The notes under the pieces are model-generated. The model was given only the letters and a program-made list of their open reading frames with translations, searched no databases and had not been told where the DNA came from. From Pseudomonas lini (GTDB lineage Bacteria > Pseudomonadota > Gammaproteobacteria > Pseudomonadales > Pseudomonadaceae), in assembly GCF_030812475.1 (NCBI RefSeq), contig NZ_JAUSSR010000004.1, forward strand, positions 62,001 to 126,000: a stretch of 64,000 bases of DNA, read 5' to 3'. The position numbers were made by a program, and so were the translations under genes. How positions within the stretch are numbered: position 1 is the first letter of the stretch; each line of letters opens with the position of its first letter. Positions 1-8,839 of this stretch are shown here, in pieces.

Positions 1-2
1 TT

Positions 3-500
3 CTGCGTCACGGCGAACTGGTGATTCAGGTGGAGGCCGATCCCCGGCGTCCACTTCGGGTACGCACCGCCCAGGGTGAAATACGTGCGCTCGGCACGCG
101 TTTCCTCGTGGCTCAGGAACAAGACGCCAGCCGCGTGGTCGTGCTGCAGCATTCGGTCCAGGCCCGGTTGTTCGGCGGCGCCACGCGGGACCTGCAAGAA
201 GGTCAGGCGGCCCTGTTGTCTGCCCGGCAGATCAGCGTCGCTGACGGCGACCAGCGCCATCGCGCCGATTGGCTCAGTGGACGGCTGAATGTGCTGGACG
301 AACCCCTGGAGCAGGTGGTCGAGGCGCTGCGCCCGTACAGCCGTGGTTTTGTGCGGGTCTCGCCCGAGGTTCGCCACCTGCGTGTCCAGGGTGTATTCCC
401 GCTCGACGACCCCGACCGGACCTACGCCGCGCTGGCCGAAACCCTGCCTGTACGGGTGGATCGCTACAGCCCCTGGTTGACGCTGATTCGGGCGAAATAA
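3..500 (+). CDS. FecR-family anti-sigma/sigma-regulator, C-terminal part (5' truncated by window edge)
   Basis: The reading frame is already open at the first bases, so the gene starts before the window. The visible ~165 residues contain the FecR sensor signature: VRTAQGEIRALGTRF followed by VVVLQHSVQARL, then the C-terminal STN-like half with LNVLDEPLEQVVEALRPY and VFPLDDPD. FecR proteins sit in the inner membrane, receive the signal from a TonB-dependent transducer in the periplasm and control a cognate ECF sigma factor. The next gene is such a transducer receptor, with an N-terminal STN domain, so the two very likely form one surface-signalling unit; the sigma factor would lie upstream, outside the window. 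Family assignment is confident; the siderophore is unknown. Confidence 0.9.
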   Translation: MRHGELVIQVEADPRRPLRVRTAQGEIRALGTRFLVAQEQDASRVVVLQHSVQARLFGGATRDLQEGQAALLSARQISVADGDQRHRADWLSGRLNVLDEPLEQVVEALRPYSRGFVRVSPEVRHLRVQGVFPLDDPDRTYAALAETLPVRVDRYSPWLTLIRAK

Positions 501-520
501 TCGCGCAGGTAAAGTTTTTT

Positions 521-540
521 TGAAAATCACTCTCATTCGT
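521..540. promoter_or_regulatory. possible Fur box upstream of siderophore receptor
   Basis: On the minus strand this reads AATGAGAGTGATTTTC, a partial match to the repeated NAT(A/T)AT-like hexamers of Fur boxes. It lies between the fecR stop and the receptor start, where iron control would be expected. The match is imperfect and an ECF-type promoter may overlap it. Confidence 0.3.
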
Positions 541-602
541 GTCCGGTTTTCATTTCTCGTCCCACCTATCTCCTGACACTTCCACACCCTCAGGAGAATG
601 CT

Positions 603-3044
603 GTGTTCAACCCGTGGCCCCACACCCTTTCCGCTGCCGTTGCCCTCGCAACCCTGGCGAGCCCTGCCCTGGCACAGGCCCAGGACCTGTCCTTCAACCT
701 GCCGGCCGGTCCCCTCGCCAGCACGCTGAACGCCATCGCCAGCCAGAGCGGACATATCGTTTCCCTGGAACCCTCGCTGGTGCAGGGCAAACAGTCACCG
801 GCGGTGATCGGTCGGATGCCCGCCGCCGAGGCGATGCAAAGGGCACTGACCGGCAGCGGCCTGCAGTTGCGCGTCACCGAGCAGGGCAATTTCAGCGTCG
901 AACCGGTCACGGGCGCCAACGCCACGCTGCAACTGGGTGCCACCAACATCGTCGAACGCAGTATCGATGCCACCACCGAAGGCTCGGACTCCTACGCGGC
1001 ACGGGCGGTGACCATCGGCAAGGGCACCCATACCCTTAAGGAAATTCCGCAGTCGGTCACCGTGATGACCCGCAAGCAGATGGACGACCAGGGCCTCACC
1101 GATCTTAAGGATGCCGCCAACCAGACCACCGGCCTGGTCGGCGTCCAGGGTGTGGGCAAAGGCATGATCCTCACCTCGCGCGGCTTCCAGATCGATGACT
1201 GGCAGTACGACGGCGTGCCGATCCCGCGCAACACCTACGCGCTGGGCAACTGGGCCACCCAGGACCTGATCTTCTTCGATCGCATGGAAGTGCTGCGCGG
1301 TGCCTCCGGCTTGCTGCAGGGCACCGGCAGTCCCGGCGGTGCGATCAACCTGGTGCGCAAACGCGGCCAGTACGCACCGACCGTGACCCTCACCGGCAAG
1401 GCCGGTTCCTGGGATCATTACGGCCTGCAACTGGACGCCGGCGGACCGCTGAACCAGACCGGCACTGTGCGTGGCCGCTTCGTCGCCGACGAAGACCAGA
1501 GTCAATCCTTTACCGACTACGAATGGAGCAAGACCCACTCACTGTACGGCGCGCTGGACTTCGATCTGCGCGAAGACACCACCCTGGGCCTGGCCGTCAG
1601 CCACTCCGACGGCGAGTCGCGACCGATGATTCGCGGCCTGCCCCGCTACGCCGACGGCAGCCCGGTCGATGTGTCGCGTTCGACCTACAGCGGTGCGCGC
1701 TGGAACCATTCGGATATCGACGTCACCACGGTCTATGCCGACTTGGAGCACCGTTTCACTGACGACTGGGCCTTCAAGGTCGGCGCGGTGCGCATGAGCG
1801 AAGACAACCAGGCGAAAAACCAACGGCTGCAAACCTCCGGCAACGGCCTCAACGCCGATGGCAGCGGCGTGCAATACGCCGATTTCGTCTCGGACTTCGA
1901 CGCCACCAAGATCGGTCTGGACATGAACCTCGTCGGGCGCTTCGAAGCCTTGTCGATGCAGCAGGAGATCATGCTGGGCGGCAACTACTCCAAGTACACC
2001 TCGGACGACCGTTTTGCCCGGACCTTCAACAACAGCGGCGACACGATCTTCGGCATCGATCATGACCGCCCGGAAATCAGCTACGACGGTTTGCTCAATA
2101 CCCCCGGAGGCCGTGCGACCCCGAGCAAATACGACATCCGGCAAAAAGGCCTGTACGGCAGCTGGCGGGTCAAGCCGATCGAGCCACTGACCCTGGTGCT
2201 CGGCTCCCGGGTCAGCTGGTACGACTACAGCTACACCTCCGCGTCCCAGGCCGCGTTCAGCAACGTCGCGATCGACGAGGCCCCCAGTACCACCAACGAA
2301 ACTGGCGAATTCACACCCTACGCCGGCATCGTCTACGACCTGAACCGCGAATGGGCGGTGTATGCCAGCTACACCGACGTGTTCGAACCACAGACCGCGC
2401 GCACCACGAGCGGCTCGGTACTCAAGCCGGTGATCGGCAGCAACTACGAAGTTGGTCTCAAGGGCGAGCTGATGGACGGCCGGGTCAATACGTCCCTGGC
2501 GGTGTTCCGCTACGACCAGGAGAATCGTGCGGTCAACGACGTCGCGTCGGGTTTCGCCTGCGACGGCTGGTACTGCTCGACCGCCTCAGGGAAAGTTCGC
2601 AGCCAGGGGATCGAGGCGGAAATCAGTGGCGAAGTGCTCAGCGGCCTGCAACTGTTTGCCGGCTACACCTACAACACCACCAAATACCTCGAAGACCCGG
2701 TCGACGAAGGCAGGGTCTTCAGCCAGTGGACGCCCAAACACATGCTGCGGGTCTGGAGCGACTATCAGTTCAGCGGCGACTGGAGCCGCGTCAGCACCGG
2801 CCTGGGCTTCACCACCCAAAGCCACACCCTGGGTTACGAACGCACGTACGAGATACCGGGCTACACCGTATGGAATGCTCGCCTGGGCTATCAACTCACC
2901 CCGGAAATCGACCTGGCATTGAATGCCAACAACCTGTTCGACAAGAACTACTACACGGCGGGGTACAACCAGCTCAATGGCAACAACTACTTCGGTGACC
3001 CGCGAAACGTGATGTTCAGCGTGAAATACACCCCTGCGTTCTGA
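603..3044 (+). CDS. TonB-dependent siderophore receptor/transducer with STN domain
   Basis: Outer-membrane ferrisiderophore receptor of 813 residues. A signal peptide (about 1-26, ending ALAQAQ) is followed by an STN signalling domain (about 28-100; LSFNLPAGPLASTLNAIASQ). The plug begins near KEIPQSVTVMTRKQM and a 22-strand barrel ends in the expected terminal Phe (VKYTPAF). The STN domain makes it a transducer that talks to FecR, matching the fecR gene just upstream. The start is GTG at 603, chosen because AGGAG at 592-596 is correctly spaced and the signal peptide begins there; the ATG at 598 is out of frame. Closest in type to FpvA/FhuE/FoxA-like hydroxamate receptors, but the substrate cannot be read from sequence. 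Confidence 0.93.
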   Translation: MFNPWPHTLSAAVALATLASPALAQAQDLSFNLPAGPLASTLNAIASQSGHIVSLEPSLVQGKQSPAVIGRMPAAEAMQRALTGSGLQLRVTEQGNFSVEPVTGANATLQLGATNIVERSIDATTEGSDSYAARAVTIGKGTHTLKEIPQSVTVMTRKQMDDQGLTDLKDAANQTTGLVGVQGVGKGMILTSRGFQIDDWQYDGVPIPRNTYALGNWATQDLIFFDRMEVLRGASGLLQGTGSPGGAINLVRKRGQYAPTVTLTGKAGSWDHYGLQLDAGGPLNQTGTVRGRFVADEDQSQSFTDYEWSKTHSLYGALDFDLREDTTLGLAVSHSDGESRPMIRGLPRYADGSPVDVSRSTYSGARWNHSDIDVTTVYADLEHRFTDDWAFKVGAVRMSEDNQAKNQRLQTSGNGLNADGSGVQYADFVSDFDATKIGLDMNLVGRFEALSMQQEIMLGGNYSKYTSDDRFARTFNNSGDTIFGIDHDRPEISYDGLLNTPGGRATPSKYDIRQKGLYGSWRVKPIEPLTLVLGSRVSWYDYSYTSASQAAFSNVAIDEAPSTTNETGEFTPYAGIVYDLNREWAVYASYTDVFEPQTARTTSGSVLKPVIGSNYEVGLKGELMDGRVNTSLAVFRYDQENRAVNDVASGFACDGWYCSTASGKVRSQGIEAEISGEVLSGLQLFAGYTYNTTKYLEDPVDEGRVFSQWTPKHMLRVWSDYQFSGDWSRVSTGLGFTTQSHTLGYERTYEIPGYTVWNARLGYQLTPEIDLALNANNLFDKNYYTAGYNQLNGNNYFGDPRNVMFSVKYTPAF

Positions 3045-3063
3045 TACCTCGAAACCGTTTTTA

Positions 3064-3129
3064 TGTAGGAGCCGGCTTGCCGGCGAAGGCGTACTCAAGA
3101 TCGCCTTGGCCGGCAAGCCGGCTCCTACA
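3064..3129. repeat. REP-type inverted pair after receptor gene
   Basis: TGTAGGAGCCGGCTTGCCGG on one side is mirrored by CCGGCAAGCCGGCTCCTACA on the other, with a short loop containing GCGAAGGC/GCCTTGGC. This is a classic Pseudomonas REP doublet placed just past the receptor stop codon; it could fold as a strong hairpin and protect or end the transcript. Confidence 0.85.
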
Positions 3130-3247
3130 GGGTTCGGCTCTTGTGATTGCTGCACCTGCTGCAGCTATTAACTGCAATCCCCCCAACTAGTGCGCCACCC
3201 TCGAACAATCCACGACCCTGGTACATCCAATATGTACGGAGTTGAAG

Positions 3248-3529
3248 ATGGTAAGCACTGTTGTCATTCATGAAACCGGCGGGCCTGAGGTTTTGCGGTT
3301 CGAGCACACCACGGCGCAAGCACCGGGTGTCGGCGAAGTCTGGCTGGAGCAAAAAGCTATCGCGCTCAATCCTTTGGACTTGAGCCAGCGCGACGGCGCT
3401 GTCCGTGTTCCCCTGCCCTGCGGACTTGGCCTTGAAGGCGCCGCACAGGTGACGGCGATCGGGCCGGGCGTGACCGAGGTCGCCGTAGGCGACAGGGTCG
3501 CGTACGCCACCGGCCCGCTGAGTCCCTGA
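3248..3529 (+). pseudogene. NADPH:quinone oxidoreductase (zinc-less MDR family), N-terminal fragment
   Basis: The 93 residues from ATG 3248 match the start of zeta-crystallin-type quinone oxidoreductases: VVIHETGGPEVLRFEHTTA, IALNPLDLSQRDGAV, GLEGAAQVTAIGPGVTEV and VGDRVAYATGPL. The family is about 325 residues, but here the frame stops directly after the GDRVAY motif, before the Rossmann domain. No continuation in another frame was seen within the following 150 bases, so the rest is deleted rather than frameshifted. A TTG six bases upstream is in frame but ATG 3248 matches the family start. The break lies near the left edge of an AT-rich segment, consistent with loss during acquisition of that segment. 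Confidence 0.75.
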
Positions 3530-3953
3530 ACCTGACAACCCATCGTTAGCACCTCTCTGCGGGCAGTTGAAACCTCGTCAACGCATGCGATGTTGCGCGA
3601 TACATTGAGGGTAAAGTCGCCCATTGGCGAAAGCGTGATGAAAAGTGAAAGTTGACCCAATGCGATGTTGAAAGCTAATGGTGGGCAAGGGATAGCTATA
3701 GGAATTCTCCTACAACTTTTCAGGACGAGTACTACTTTGATTTAAGATTCGCACTTCAATAAATGTAAGTAACTTCTGAAAATTTTATTAACTCTTGACG
3801 CGTCGTTTCAAATCGCAATAGTTTTGCAGCACCACCGCCATACAACAAACGCCTCGTTAAGCCGAAAAACAATTTGGCGCTATCGTGCTTCATATTATCC
3901 AAGGCGGTGAGATCGACCAGTTTATTGGAACAACACTGTTCAGGAGAACAAAT
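3530..3953. other. Intergenic transition into AT-rich island, no gene seen
   Basis: About 420 bases between the broken oxidoreductase and the oxygenase gene. The first part (to about 3690) is GC-balanced and holds no convincing gene; from about 3690 composition turns clearly AT-rich and stays so to about 7140. Short frames on the minus strand here show no recognisable domain. The promoter of the three-gene unit should lie at the right end. Confidence 0.5.
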
Positions 3954-4949
3954 ATGATCAACGTGGATCTTGCATTCAAAGAAAGGGATCGCATTCATCT
4001 ACAAAAAATTTTGCTAAAACTAAAGAACAACCCCTACATCCATTACGAAACTTTTGAAAAAGAAGTTGACGAAATCATCAAGAGTGGTGATATACCTGAT
4101 GAACTGGTCAGACTCTGTGAAGCCAGAAAATTTGTCGACATGTTTGCAAACCCCTACATACTGATTCACAATTGCCCGATAGATCCCCAGTTGCCGTATC
4201 TTGACTTCAAGTCTCCGATTATCGACAAACGAAATAAAAAACTTTCCTATGTGGCCGAAGGTTTTTTATTGATCTACGCAAAATTAATGTCACAAGAACC
4301 CATTGGCTATATCAATGTCAATGATGGCGATGTATTTCAAGACATTCATCCTATGGAAAGTCTTTCTGAAAGCCAGTCACAAAAGGCTTTAAAAAATATA
4401 TTCTTTCATAAAGATCTAGCGAATCATTATGTCAGGCCAGATTGGGTAAATATTCTAGGCTTACGAGGAACGGAGGAAAACGAGGTGTATACCTGCTTTG
4501 CTTCCAATAAACAACTTCTGGAAGAACTACCTGACAGGGTAAAAGCCGTGCTTAGGGAAACTGAATACAATACTCCCTTTGATGACCTGACCATTAACTC
4601 GGGAAACCTGGAAATGGGTAGCGCTCCAGACCATCCTATTCTAGGTGGTGCTACCGAGTATGATATTCGCTACTTTGAACGCCGTACAGTCGGCACCACT
4701 GACAGGGCACGAGAGGCGATTGAAGTTCTGAACAACATCCTGCATCGCGTGAAGACTGCGATTCATGTCCTTCCTGGCGTTTTTATAGGATCGGCCAACA
4801 ATGAATGCATTCACAACAAAGAGGTAAGGTTGATTAATAACCCGTCAGAGCTAAAAAATCGCTGGCTAATGAAGACTGTTAATGTAAACAGCTTGGAGCA
4901 GCATGCAATGCATGTAATCCCAGGCAAAAAACGTATCATTGCCGGATAA
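3954..4949 (+). CDS. Fe(II)/2-oxoglutarate-dependent oxygenase, clavaminate synthase/lysine-arginine hydroxylase type
   Basis: A 331-residue protein with the ordered motifs of the clavaminate synthase-like (TauD superfamily) amino-acid hydroxylases: VFQDIHP (128-133), S-Q (140-143), then FFHKDLANHYVRPDW holding the iron ligands H152 and D154, LGLRG (168-172) and VKAVLRE (197-202). The distal ligand is probably H287 (ECIHNKEV) and the 2-oxoglutarate arginine R303 (NRWLMKTV). Relatives hydroxylate free or carrier-bound Arg, Lys, Asn or Orn; here the HxD triad replaces the HxE common in that branch. ATG 3954 is chosen because AGGAG (3942-3946) precedes it by 7 bases; an upstream in-frame ATG at 3885 lacks a site. 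It leads a kinase and a transporter in an AT-rich unit, suggesting tailoring of a small amino-acid-like compound. Substrate unknown. Confidence 0.75.
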   Translation: MINVDLAFKERDRIHLQKILLKLKNNPYIHYETFEKEVDEIIKSGDIPDELVRLCEARKFVDMFANPYILIHNCPIDPQLPYLDFKSPIIDKRNKKLSYVAEGFLLIYAKLMSQEPIGYINVNDGDVFQDIHPMESLSESQSQKALKNIFFHKDLANHYVRPDWVNILGLRGTEENEVYTCFASNKQLLEELPDRVKAVLRETEYNTPFDDLTINSGNLEMGSAPDHPILGGATEYDIRYFERRTVGTTDRAREAIEVLNNILHRVKTAIHVLPGVFIGSANNECIHNKEVRLINNPSELKNRWLMKTVNVNSLEQHAMHVIPGKKRIIAG

Positions 4950-4972
4950 AACGTAGTCAGAAGGTAATAGAA

Positions 4973-5914
4973 ATGATTCCTCACCACCAAAAACTATACA
5001 CCGCCCTCAAACTGACTGGCAATGATATTGCTTCCGTTGTTGAGGGAGGCTTATTTAACGACGTGCATCGCGTAATAAAATCAGAAGAGCATTTTTATAT
5101 AAAATCGTTTGCAGACGAGGCTAAAACTGAAGGATTTCCTCCGCTGCCAACCACAGCTCTACAACGGTACAAAGTAGCTGTGGACTTACATGAGCATGCT
5201 CAACAAATAGTTAGAGGCAAAGTATATGTTCCTCGATTGTTGGCTGCAGACCCCGACAATAGAGCAATTGCAATGGAGGGTGCCAAAGGGGTTAATTTAT
5301 ATGAGTACGTAGTGAACAAAGAGACATTTCACTATGCCGTCGAACAGGTCTCACAGGTTTTGACATGGCTGTCATCCTTACACGCGCTTGAGAATTCAAA
5401 CATTCTCTCTATAAGTGCCAACAGTGACGCTTTCAAACATTATAAAGCAACGCTTCAGTACCAAAAAACGTTCGAGTTTCTATTCAAGAAAAACCTTAAG
5501 GCCGCTGACGCTTTTGTAAACGAACATCTAACATTGCAAGAAACCCTCTTGCACGGAGACCTGAACACACGGAATATTATTATTTGCGAGGATGGACGCA
5601 TTGCGGTAATAGATTTTGAACAAGGTCAAGTGGGGTGCGGCTCACACGATGCCGCCTATCTGATCTCTGAATTAATTATTGCTAGTTTCGATGTCAACGA
5701 AGAGATCGAGACACTGATCGACTTTCTCTGGAGCTGCTATGAAACTAAAGCGATCAGCATTGACAAGCACAAGCGCTTCAGACGCCACTTGTGCTTTCAA
5801 GTATTATACCGTTTGAAAGGACCCTCTCGCCATATCTGGACAGGTCACTTGAACGATGACATAAAAGCCAAAATTGAAGCATGGTGTGTCCGCGAGTTCA
5901 GTAACCGATTATGA
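4973..5914 (+). CDS. APH/choline-kinase-family small-molecule phosphotransferase
   Basis: A 313-residue member of the aminoglycoside phosphotransferase fold. Visible elements are YIKSF (likely ATP-binding Lys44), the Brenner motif HGDLNTRN (194-201, catalytic D196, N201) and IDFEQG (213-218, Mg-binding D214). The family phosphorylates hydroxyls of antibiotics, choline, hydroxylysine, methylthioribose and similar compounds. Translation starts at ATG 4973 after AAGGT; the gene follows the oxygenase by 23 bases and overlaps the transporter by 4 bases (ATGA), so the three are surely co-transcribed. The neighbouring hydroxylase suggests the kinase may act on the newly made hydroxyl, as a biosynthetic step or as self-protection; this is inference. 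Codon use is AT-rich like the whole unit. Confidence 0.85.
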   Translation: MIPHHQKLYTALKLTGNDIASVVEGGLFNDVHRVIKSEEHFYIKSFADEAKTEGFPPLPTTALQRYKVAVDLHEHAQQIVRGKVYVPRLLAADPDNRAIAMEGAKGVNLYEYVVNKETFHYAVEQVSQVLTWLSSLHALENSNILSISANSDAFKHYKATLQYQKTFEFLFKKNLKAADAFVNEHLTLQETLLHGDLNTRNIIICEDGRIAVIDFEQGQVGCGSHDAAYLISELIIASFDVNEEIETLIDFLWSCYETKAISIDKHKRFRRHLCFQVLYRLKGPSRHIWTGHLNDDIKAKIEAWCVREFSNRL

Positions 5915-7065
5915 ACCGAACCGCATATCTATTAGCGCTGTGCTATATTCTTTTTTATTTTCCATCCGGACTATTAAAAAGTTACCTTTCTCAATTTCTA
6001 GTCAATTCTGGTTTCTCGTATGGTGTGGCCGGCTTGATCGTCGGCAGCACCTTTGCAATCAAAATTTTTATAAGCCCTACAATTACTTTTCTTGCAGATC
6101 ATACTCACTCAAAGCACCTGTTCAGCATCTTATTTTCGATACTTGCAGCGGTGTCCGTTATCGTTGTGTCCGTAAGTCAACCCGTGGCTTTACTTACTAC
6201 TGGAATTGGTTTTCTGATGGCATCACGTAATTATTTTCAGAACATATTAGAAAGTACCGCGGCTAAGATCCAGCATCAAGGGGTACAAGGTGGCTATGGC
6301 CGAGTCCGATTCGCAGGCTCACTATCGGTCGCCGTTGGGACAGCTACAATGGCTGGGTTAAGTGCTCTCGATCGAGCGTCAGACTCGGTATTTATCTGGG
6401 TACTAGCGATTTCCACGCTGTGTTTTAGTGCAGTTTTTTTATGGACATCCGAAAAGAAGAGCCCCCAAAAAGAGTTTAGTACTTCATCATTCAATTCCAG
6501 CAGACCCAAACGTAGCGCATTTTTGATCTTTACAGCGGCGGCTTTAATCATTGGTGCTCAGGGAGCCTATTATTCAATTGGCACGCCTTGGCTAGAAAAG
6601 ATGGGGTTGACCGGCGCACAGATTTTTGTTGCCTGGACCATCGGCTTCATCGCAGAGGCCCTTGCTTTTCGCTATTCCAACGCTCTAATTACTAGACACT
6701 ACTGTATTGTCATCCCAATGGTGGCAATATGTTTTATTTTTAGAGCTTTTTTAATTTGGAACTCCCCAACATTGACACAAATTGTGGTTTCGTTCGTACT
6801 GCAAGGCATAACCTTCTCTATTCCACATGCTGCCTTTGTTATTTCGATCCGCCGCTTATTCTCTGAACGCTATTCAGCGACAGCTACGTCTTTGTATTTC
6901 GCAGTAGCTCATGGTATCGGCATTGCTGTTCTTTCAGGCACTTCTGGAATTATGTTGGACCATTACGCTGGATTGGCCTGGGCATTGCCCGCAGTGTCTG
7001 GCGTAATAGGTTGCGTTGTCTGGATGGTTTCGTATAAGACATCCGGAATAAAAAAACTGAGCTGA
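5911..7065 (+). CDS. MFS transporter, HcaT/nucleoside-symporter-like (MFS_1_like)
   Basis: A 384-residue polytopic protein with about 12 hydrophobic segments. The start resembles the HcaT/3-phenylpropionate and nucleoside:H+ symporter branch (YFPSGLLKSYLSQFLVNSGFS), and GGYGRVRFAGSLSVAVG (about residues 128-144) corresponds to the YGKVRLWGS-like motif of that branch. Its ATG overlaps the kinase stop codon (ATGA at 5911), so expression is coupled. In context it would move either the substrate in or the modified product out. A weak TCACCG/CGGTGA hairpin follows at 7116-7135. Confidence 0.85.
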   Translation: MNRTAYLLALCYILFYFPSGLLKSYLSQFLVNSGFSYGVAGLIVGSTFAIKIFISPTITFLADHTHSKHLFSILFSILAAVSVIVVSVSQPVALLTTGIGFLMASRNYFQNILESTAAKIQHQGVQGGYGRVRFAGSLSVAVGTATMAGLSALDRASDSVFIWVLAISTLCFSAVFLWTSEKKSPQKEFSTSSFNSSRPKRSAFLIFTAAALIIGAQGAYYSIGTPWLEKMGLTGAQIFVAWTIGFIAEALAFRYSNALITRHYCIVIPMVAICFIFRAFLIWNSPTLTQIVVSFVLQGITFSIPHAAFVISIRRLFSERYSATATSLYFAVAHGIGIAVLSGTSGIMLDHYAGLAWALPAVSGVIGCVVWMVSYKTSGIKKLS

Positions 7066-7462
7066 TAAATAATCCTCACTCGAATTAAAATTTCACTGAG
7101 GAGGTTCCGAATAACTCACCGCAACCGCACGGTGAATTGAAAGTTTCTCGACGTTTTGATCGTGGTGTATTCCGGAATCAGCGCATTCAGGATCAGACGC
7201 GCGAACGCGCATTGGCGTAATTTACATTACGTCAGATCCCCTTTGCCTCAGGGTAGTCGGCGCTTGGCGGTCACTAGGCTATCGCTGACTAACGGCAGGC
7301 GCCGTGAATTCGACTACGACGCTACCAATTGCCCGTGCGCGGTTGCGAGTGGGGCAATCCCGGCCTATGTTCCAAACGACGCATTTGCTTGCGACCGGCG
7401 TGCGAGAACCCGCCGCGGGTTGCTGTCCCATCCAGTGCAGATTGTTGCAGCGAGGTGACAAC
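7066..7462. other. Intergenic right edge of AT-rich island; promoter region of the CBS gene
   Basis: About 400 bases. The left 80 bases are still AT-rich; 7116-7135 can form a TCACCG-loop-CGGTGA hairpin, without a clear T run. From about 7160 the sequence returns to host-like composition. Short frames cross this region but none looks like a protein family. No repeat or attachment site could be matched to the left edge by eye. Confidence 0.45.
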
Positions 7463-8839
7463 ATGCCGAACGACTCCCGCCCCGCCGTGCTTGAACTGAT
7501 TGGCAATACGCCACTGGTGCGTATCAGTCGCTTCGATACCGGCCCGTGCACCCTGTTTCTCAAACTTGAATCGCAAAACCCCGGTGGTTCGATCAAGGAC
7601 CGCATCGGCCTGGCGATGATCGACGCCGCCGAGCGCGACGGACGCCTGCGACCGGGCGGCACCATAGTCGAGGCCACGGCCGGCAACACCGGCCTGGGTC
7701 TGGCCCTGGTCGGCCGCGCCAAGGGCTACCGGGTGGTGCTGGTGGTGCCGGACAAGATGTCTACCGAAAAGGTCCTGCACCTCAAGGCCATGGGGGCCGA
7801 GGTCCACATCACCCGCTCCGACGTCGGCAAGGGCCATCCCGAGTACTATCAGGATGTCGCCGCGAAACTGGCGCGCGAGATACCCGACGCCTTCTTCGCC
7901 GATCAGTTCAACAACCCGGCCAACCCCCTGGCCCATGAGTGCAGCACCGCTCCGGAGATCTGGGCGCAGACTCAACATGATGTGGACGCCATCGTCGTCG
8001 GCGTCGGGTCGGCCGGCACACTGACCGGACTGACCCGCTTTTTCAGCCGGGTGCAACCGGATCTGGTCATGGTGCTCGCCGACCCGGTCGGTTCGGTGAT
8101 GGCCGAGTACAGCCGCAGCGGCACTATCGGTACGCCCGGCTCCTGGGCCGTGGAAGGCATAGGCGAGGACTTCATTCCGTCGATTGCGGATCTGTCGAGC
8201 GTGCGCCACGCCTATTCGATCAGCGATGAAGAAAGCTTCGACCATGCCCGTCAATTGCTGCGCGCCGAAGGCATTCTCGGCGGCTCTTCAACCGGTACCC
8301 TGCTGGCCGCGGCACTGCGTTACTGTCGCGAGCAAACCGAGCCCAAGCGTGTGGTCAGTTTCGTCTGCGACACCGGCACCCGCTACCTGTCGAAGGTCTA
8401 CAACGACCAGTGGATGAACGATCAGGGCCTGCTGCAGTACAAGCATTATGACGATCTGCGCGACCTCATCGCCCGGCGTTTCGAGGATGGCCGGGTGATC
8501 AGCGTCGGCCCGGACGATACCCTGCTCACCGCCTTCCAGCGCATGCGCCTGGCGGATGTGTCGCAACTGCCGGTGCTGGTCGACGGCCAGCGGCTGGTCG
8601 GGGTGATCGACGAGTCCGATATTCTGCTCGGCATGCAGGAAGATCCCTCGCACTTTCGCATGAGCGTGGCCAGCGCGATGACCGACAAGGTGCAAACCCT
8701 GCCGCCCGGCGCCAGCCTGGCGGAACTGCAGGCAGAGCTCGACCGCGGGCTGGTGGCGATCATCGCCGATGCGTCGGGCTTCCACGGCCTGATTACCCGG
8801 TTCGACCTGCTCAACCACCTACGGAGATCCCTGACATGA
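7463..8839 (+). CDS. Cystathionine beta-synthase (PLP fold-type II plus tandem CBS domains)
   Basis: A 458-residue protein. Residues 1 to about 330 are an O-acetylserine sulfhydrylase/cystathionine beta-synthase core: LIGNTPLVRI, PGGSIKDR (PLP lysine), EATAGNTGLGLALV (substrate loop) and GVGSAGTLTG (phosphate loop). Residues about 340-458 form two CBS modules (VISVGPDDTLLTAFQRM...VGVIDESDILL). It condenses serine (or acetylserine) with homocysteine to cystathionine, the first step of reverse transsulfuration. ATG 7463 is preceded by GAGGT (7453-7457); the frame is open further upstream, but without family similarity. The stop overlaps the following gamma-enzyme by 4 bases (ATGA), the usual partner, supporting a cysteine-from-homocysteine operon. 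Confidence 0.92.
   Translation: MPNDSRPAVLELIGNTPLVRISRFDTGPCTLFLKLESQNPGGSIKDRIGLAMIDAAERDGRLRPGGTIVEATAGNTGLGLALVGRAKGYRVVLVVPDKMSTEKVLHLKAMGAEVHITRSDVGKGHPEYYQDVAAKLAREIPDAFFADQFNNPANPLAHECSTAPEIWAQTQHDVDAIVVGVGSAGTLTGLTRFFSRVQPDLVMVLADPVGSVMAEYSRSGTIGTPGSWAVEGIGEDFIPSIADLSSVRHAYSISDEESFDHARQLLRAEGILGGSSTGTLLAAALRYCREQTEPKRVVSFVCDTGTRYLSKVYNDQWMNDQGLLQYKHYDDLRDLIARRFEDGRVISVGPDDTLLTAFQRMRLADVSQLPVLVDGQRLVGVIDESDILLGMQEDPSHFRMSVASAMTDKVQTLPPGASLAELQAELDRGLVAIIADASGFHGLITRFDLLNHLRRSLT

Noticed and set aside
3540..3660. Possible IS remnant (minus-strand frame beginning MGQLSLFITLSPMGDF)
   Set aside because: No recognisable transposase motif or terminal inverted repeats; left as unexplained sequence.
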